Assembly (NCBI GenBank): GCA_035513575.1
Contig: DATKBW010000111.1
Coordinates: 1 to 51,959 of the forward strand
Direction of reading: 5' to 3'
Length of the DNA stretch: 51,959 nucleotides
From: JAHWKI01 sp035513575
GTDB taxonomy: Bacteria; Gemmatimonadota; Gemmatimonadetes; Longimicrobiales; RSA9
Made by a program: the position numbers and the translations under genes. Positions within the stretch are counted from its first letter, which is position 1; every line of letters starts with the position of its first letter. A model generated the notes under the pieces. That model did no database searches, was not told the DNA's origin, and saw nothing but the letters and a program-made list of their open reading frames with translations. This document shows, piece by piece, positions 50,701 through 51,959 of the stretch.

Positions 50701-51959
50701 CGCTGCGGAAGAACTGGACGTTCTGGAAGGCGCTGCCGGACACCGACGACCGCTACATCAACATCCGCGACCTGGAGGAGGGGATCGGCGTGCTGCCGAG
50801 CCTGCTCCTCAAGAAGGACACGTACCGCAGCATGGTGGGCGGCGACGGGGCGTGCATGGGGTGCGGCGAGAAGACCGCGGTGCACCTGATCACGTCGACC
50901 ATCGAAGCGCTGATGCAGCCGCGGGTGGCAAAGCTCGTGGCGCGGCTGGACGCGCTGATCGCGGGGCTCGATGCCCGCGCGCGGACGCTCCTGGCCAGCG
51001 ACGCGGACATCGACCTGCTGGCGGTGGCGGAAGGGGCGCGGGTGGACGTGCCCATGACGGAGGCCAACCACGCGGAGCTGGCCCGGCTCGCGTCGTCGCT
51101 GAAGGCGCTGAAGGACCTGAAGTGGCGCTACGAGGAGGGGCCCAGCACCCGCGGCCGCGCGGCGCTCGGGATCACCAACAGCACGGGGTGCTCCAGCGTG
51201 TGGGGGAGCACGTATCCGTACAACCCGTACCCCTTCCCGTGGGTGAACCACCTCTTCCAGGATGCGCCCTCCGTCGCCATCGGCATCTTCGAAGGCCACA
51301 TGCGCAAGATGGGGGACGCCTTCATCGCGCTGCGTCGGGCGGACAAGCTCCTGGACGGGAGCTACGACGCCGCGTCGGACGAGGCGTTCTTCGGCGCGTT
51401 CGACTGGCGCCAGTTCAGCGACGACGAGTTCAACCTCGTGCCGCCGATCCTGGCCATTGGCGGGGATGGGGCCATGCTGGACATCGGGTTCCAGAACCTC
51501 TCGCGGCTGCTGGCGAGCGGGAAGCCGATCCGGGTCGTCGTCCTGGACACGCAGGTCTACTCGAACACGGGTGGACAGGCGAGCACGGGGACGTACACGG
51601 GGCAGTCGGCCGACATGTCGCCCTACGGCAAGGCGGTCCACGGGAAGACGGAGGTCCGCAAGGAGCTGGGGTTCATCGCGCTGGCCCACCGGGGGACGTT
51701 CGTCCACCAGACCTCGCAGGCGTCGGCGAGCCACCTGATCGGTGGGCTCATCAAGGGGCTCCACAGCCGGCGCCCGGCGGTGTTCAACGTCTCCACGCCC
51801 TGCCCCGTGGAGCACGGGCTGCCGGACGAGTGGGCGCCGAAGAGCGCGAAGCTGGCGCTGGAGAGCCGCGCGTTCCCGTTCATGACCTACGACCCGGACG
51901 CGGGGAAGTCCATCGCGGAGTGCCTGAGCCTGGACGGGAACCCGTCGCTGAACGAGGTC
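47778..51959 (+). CDS. nifJ: Pyruvate (2-oxoacid):ferredoxin oxidoreductase, large single-chain enzyme, truncated at window end
   Basis: The open frame runs 1,394 codons to the window edge without a stop. It has the PFOR alpha domain (YPITP at residues 44-48, NVAARAMTKHALNVHAGH), a domain-II block VLERVDQPLAVDPPL, the gamma domain (IHSVGGWGAITMGKNL), ferredoxin motifs CTGCAQCWTQCP (from residue 810) and CKGCNVCVEVCP (from 948), CMGCGE (from 1026), and TPP domain GGDGAMLDIGF (near 1228) with YSNTGGQAST. It would convert pyruvate plus CoA to acetyl-CoA, CO2 and reduced ferredoxin, or reverse. It exceeds the usual ~1,170-1,230 length, with extra sequence between the two ferredoxin motifs. Start ATG 47778 overlaps rnfB. 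Confidence 0.9.
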   Translation, partial: MMRIPFSRRDELPQPRFPGLPEATDGSGAVVAMETAASEAAGAYPITPSTQMGEGWALAVAQGETNVNGRRLLFFEPEGEHAAAGVTAGMSMVGLRATNFSSGQGIAYMHESLYAAAGKRLTYVLNVAARAMTKHALNVHAGHDDYHAVDDTGFFQLFAKDVQSSADLNLIAHRVAELSLNPGLVAQDGFLTSHVIETMRMPERELVKLYLGDPSDTIESPTPAQRLVFGERRRRIPELFDLDYPAMLGTVQNQDSYAQGVAAQRPFYFDHVHGLTDRAMAEYGELTGRSYARAMGYRLEDAEYVLAGQGSVITNAEAVADYLRKERGLKVGVLDMVMFRPFPTDLVAGLLAGKKAVTVLERVDQPLAVDPPLLREIRAAMGKAVENWREQAAGQRQQAGPWKPVRGLDGSDAMVAPHAGIPAVRPEDVPDFFTAGFGFGSRDLQAGDLVAAVENMREGAPRRRQYYLGIDFIRKGTKLPKLEIWQEQLLAAYPHLAELSLPPAGNLNLLPEGSVALRIHSVGGWGAITMGKNLSQTAFELAGLHVKANPKYGSEKKGQPTTFYATLSREPVKINAELKHVDVVLSPDPNVFRHSDPLAGLARGGVFVIQTDQSSEALWDSLPDAARRAIRSRQIRVYALDGFAIAAEEASDPELRYRMQGAAFMGAFFRTSPLAEREGLSEEQLFAGIRDQMQRKFGKLGERVVEDNVRVIRRGYDEVREVAGSDVDGKEGTVPLPMAPMPDLLDTPAAEIGIGNPGRFFEQVCSLYATGSDPIADPYAAISAIPAATSVIRDMTNIRFEVPDFIASKCTGCAQCWTQCPDAAIPGLVNSVEDLLDTAIRHAQDGSGRSLDRLRQVSKHLSKEARTVIEGVPFDNFGDTLRAAYRNLGPKLNWDPEKRRELDDDFAAVYPVLSSFPLAKTQPFWDVPDGKEKGSGGLLSITVNPEACKGCNVCVEVCPEGALVTIRQDDEVVDTLRKNWTFWKALPDTDDRYINIRDLEEGIGVLPSLLLKKDTYRSMVGGDGACMGCGEKTAVHLITSTIEALMQPRVAKLVARLDALIAGLDARARTLLASDADIDLLAVAEGARVDVPMTEANHAELARLASSLKALKDLKWRYEEGPSTRGRAALGITNSTGCSSVWGSTYPYNPYPFPWVNHLFQDAPSVAIGIFEGHMRKMGDAFIALRRADKLLDGSYDAASDEAFFGAFDWRQFSDDEFNLVPPILAIGGDGAMLDIGFQNLSRLLASGKPIRVVVLDTQVYSNTGGQASTGTYTGQSADMSPYGKAVHGKTEVRKELGFIALAHRGTFVHQTSQASASHLIGGLIKGLHSRRPAVFNVSTPCPVEHGLPDEWAPKSAKLALESRAFPFMTYDPDAGKSIAECLSLDGNPSLNEV

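Overview
The window is very GC-rich, densely packed bacterial chromosome. I recognise no phage, plasmid, transposase, CRISPR array, rRNA or tRNA gene. The gene content is core housekeeping genes mixed with many lipoproteins, secreted peptidases, Omp85/TamB envelope assembly and ferredoxin-linked 2-oxoacid oxidoreductases. That mix suggests a diderm bacterium of the Gemmatimonadota type. The phylum is an inference from gene style, not from a marker search.

Layout. (1) 0.2-8.4 kb, plus strand: a beta-propeller lipoprotein, then a tightly coupled run ruvB-queA-tgt-yajC-def-fmt-tenI-thiS-thiG covering Holliday-junction migration, queuosine tRNA modification, the preprotein translocase accessory YajC, N-formyl-Met addition and removal, and thiamine thiazole synthesis. 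Most junctions overlap or are a few bases apart. (2) 8.4-9.7 kb, minus strand: cytidine deaminase and an archaeal-type (COG2521-like) methyltransferase, coupled by a GTGA overlap. (3) 9.85-23.2 kb, plus strand: PASTA membrane protein, TlpA-like thioredoxin, YbbR-domain protein and tsaD; then a metallophosphoesterase, an Omp85 (TamA/BamA) protein and a 1,484-residue TamB; then HtpX-like protease, a lipid-kinase-family protein and EF-P. (4) 23.3-26.2 kb: an S9 glutamyl-endopeptidase-like enzyme and a 48-residue membrane protein, with two gene-free stretches. (5) 26.6-40.6 kb, minus strand: an envelope and secretion region with a lipoprotein/PorV-like barrel pair, an MscS channel, a monoheme-cytochrome/porin fusion, an Ig-repeat protein with a HEVKH metalloprotease-like motif coupled to a small lipoprotein, and two tandem M14 carboxypeptidase paralogues. 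These are followed by a DCC thiol oxidoreductase and an OsmC protein. (6) 41.0-42.8 kb: an L,D-transpeptidase, an outer-membrane barrel and infA. (7) 43.0 kb to the window end, plus strand: korA-korB, an unrecognised protein, an RnfB-like iron-sulfur protein, and an unusually long pyruvate:ferredoxin oxidoreductase cut by the window edge.

The last block is the most interesting. Two ferredoxin-dependent 2-oxoacid oxidoreductases are translationally coupled through an unknown 343-residue protein and a stand-alone RnfB-like subunit with no other Rnf subunit in view. This suggests a dedicated electron-transfer module for oxidative or reductive 2-oxoacid metabolism. Other notable points are a probable CTG start for tgt in the same frame as the queA stop, a repeat family present at both 1-56 and 34822-34878, the M14 duplication, and the cytochrome-porin fusion.
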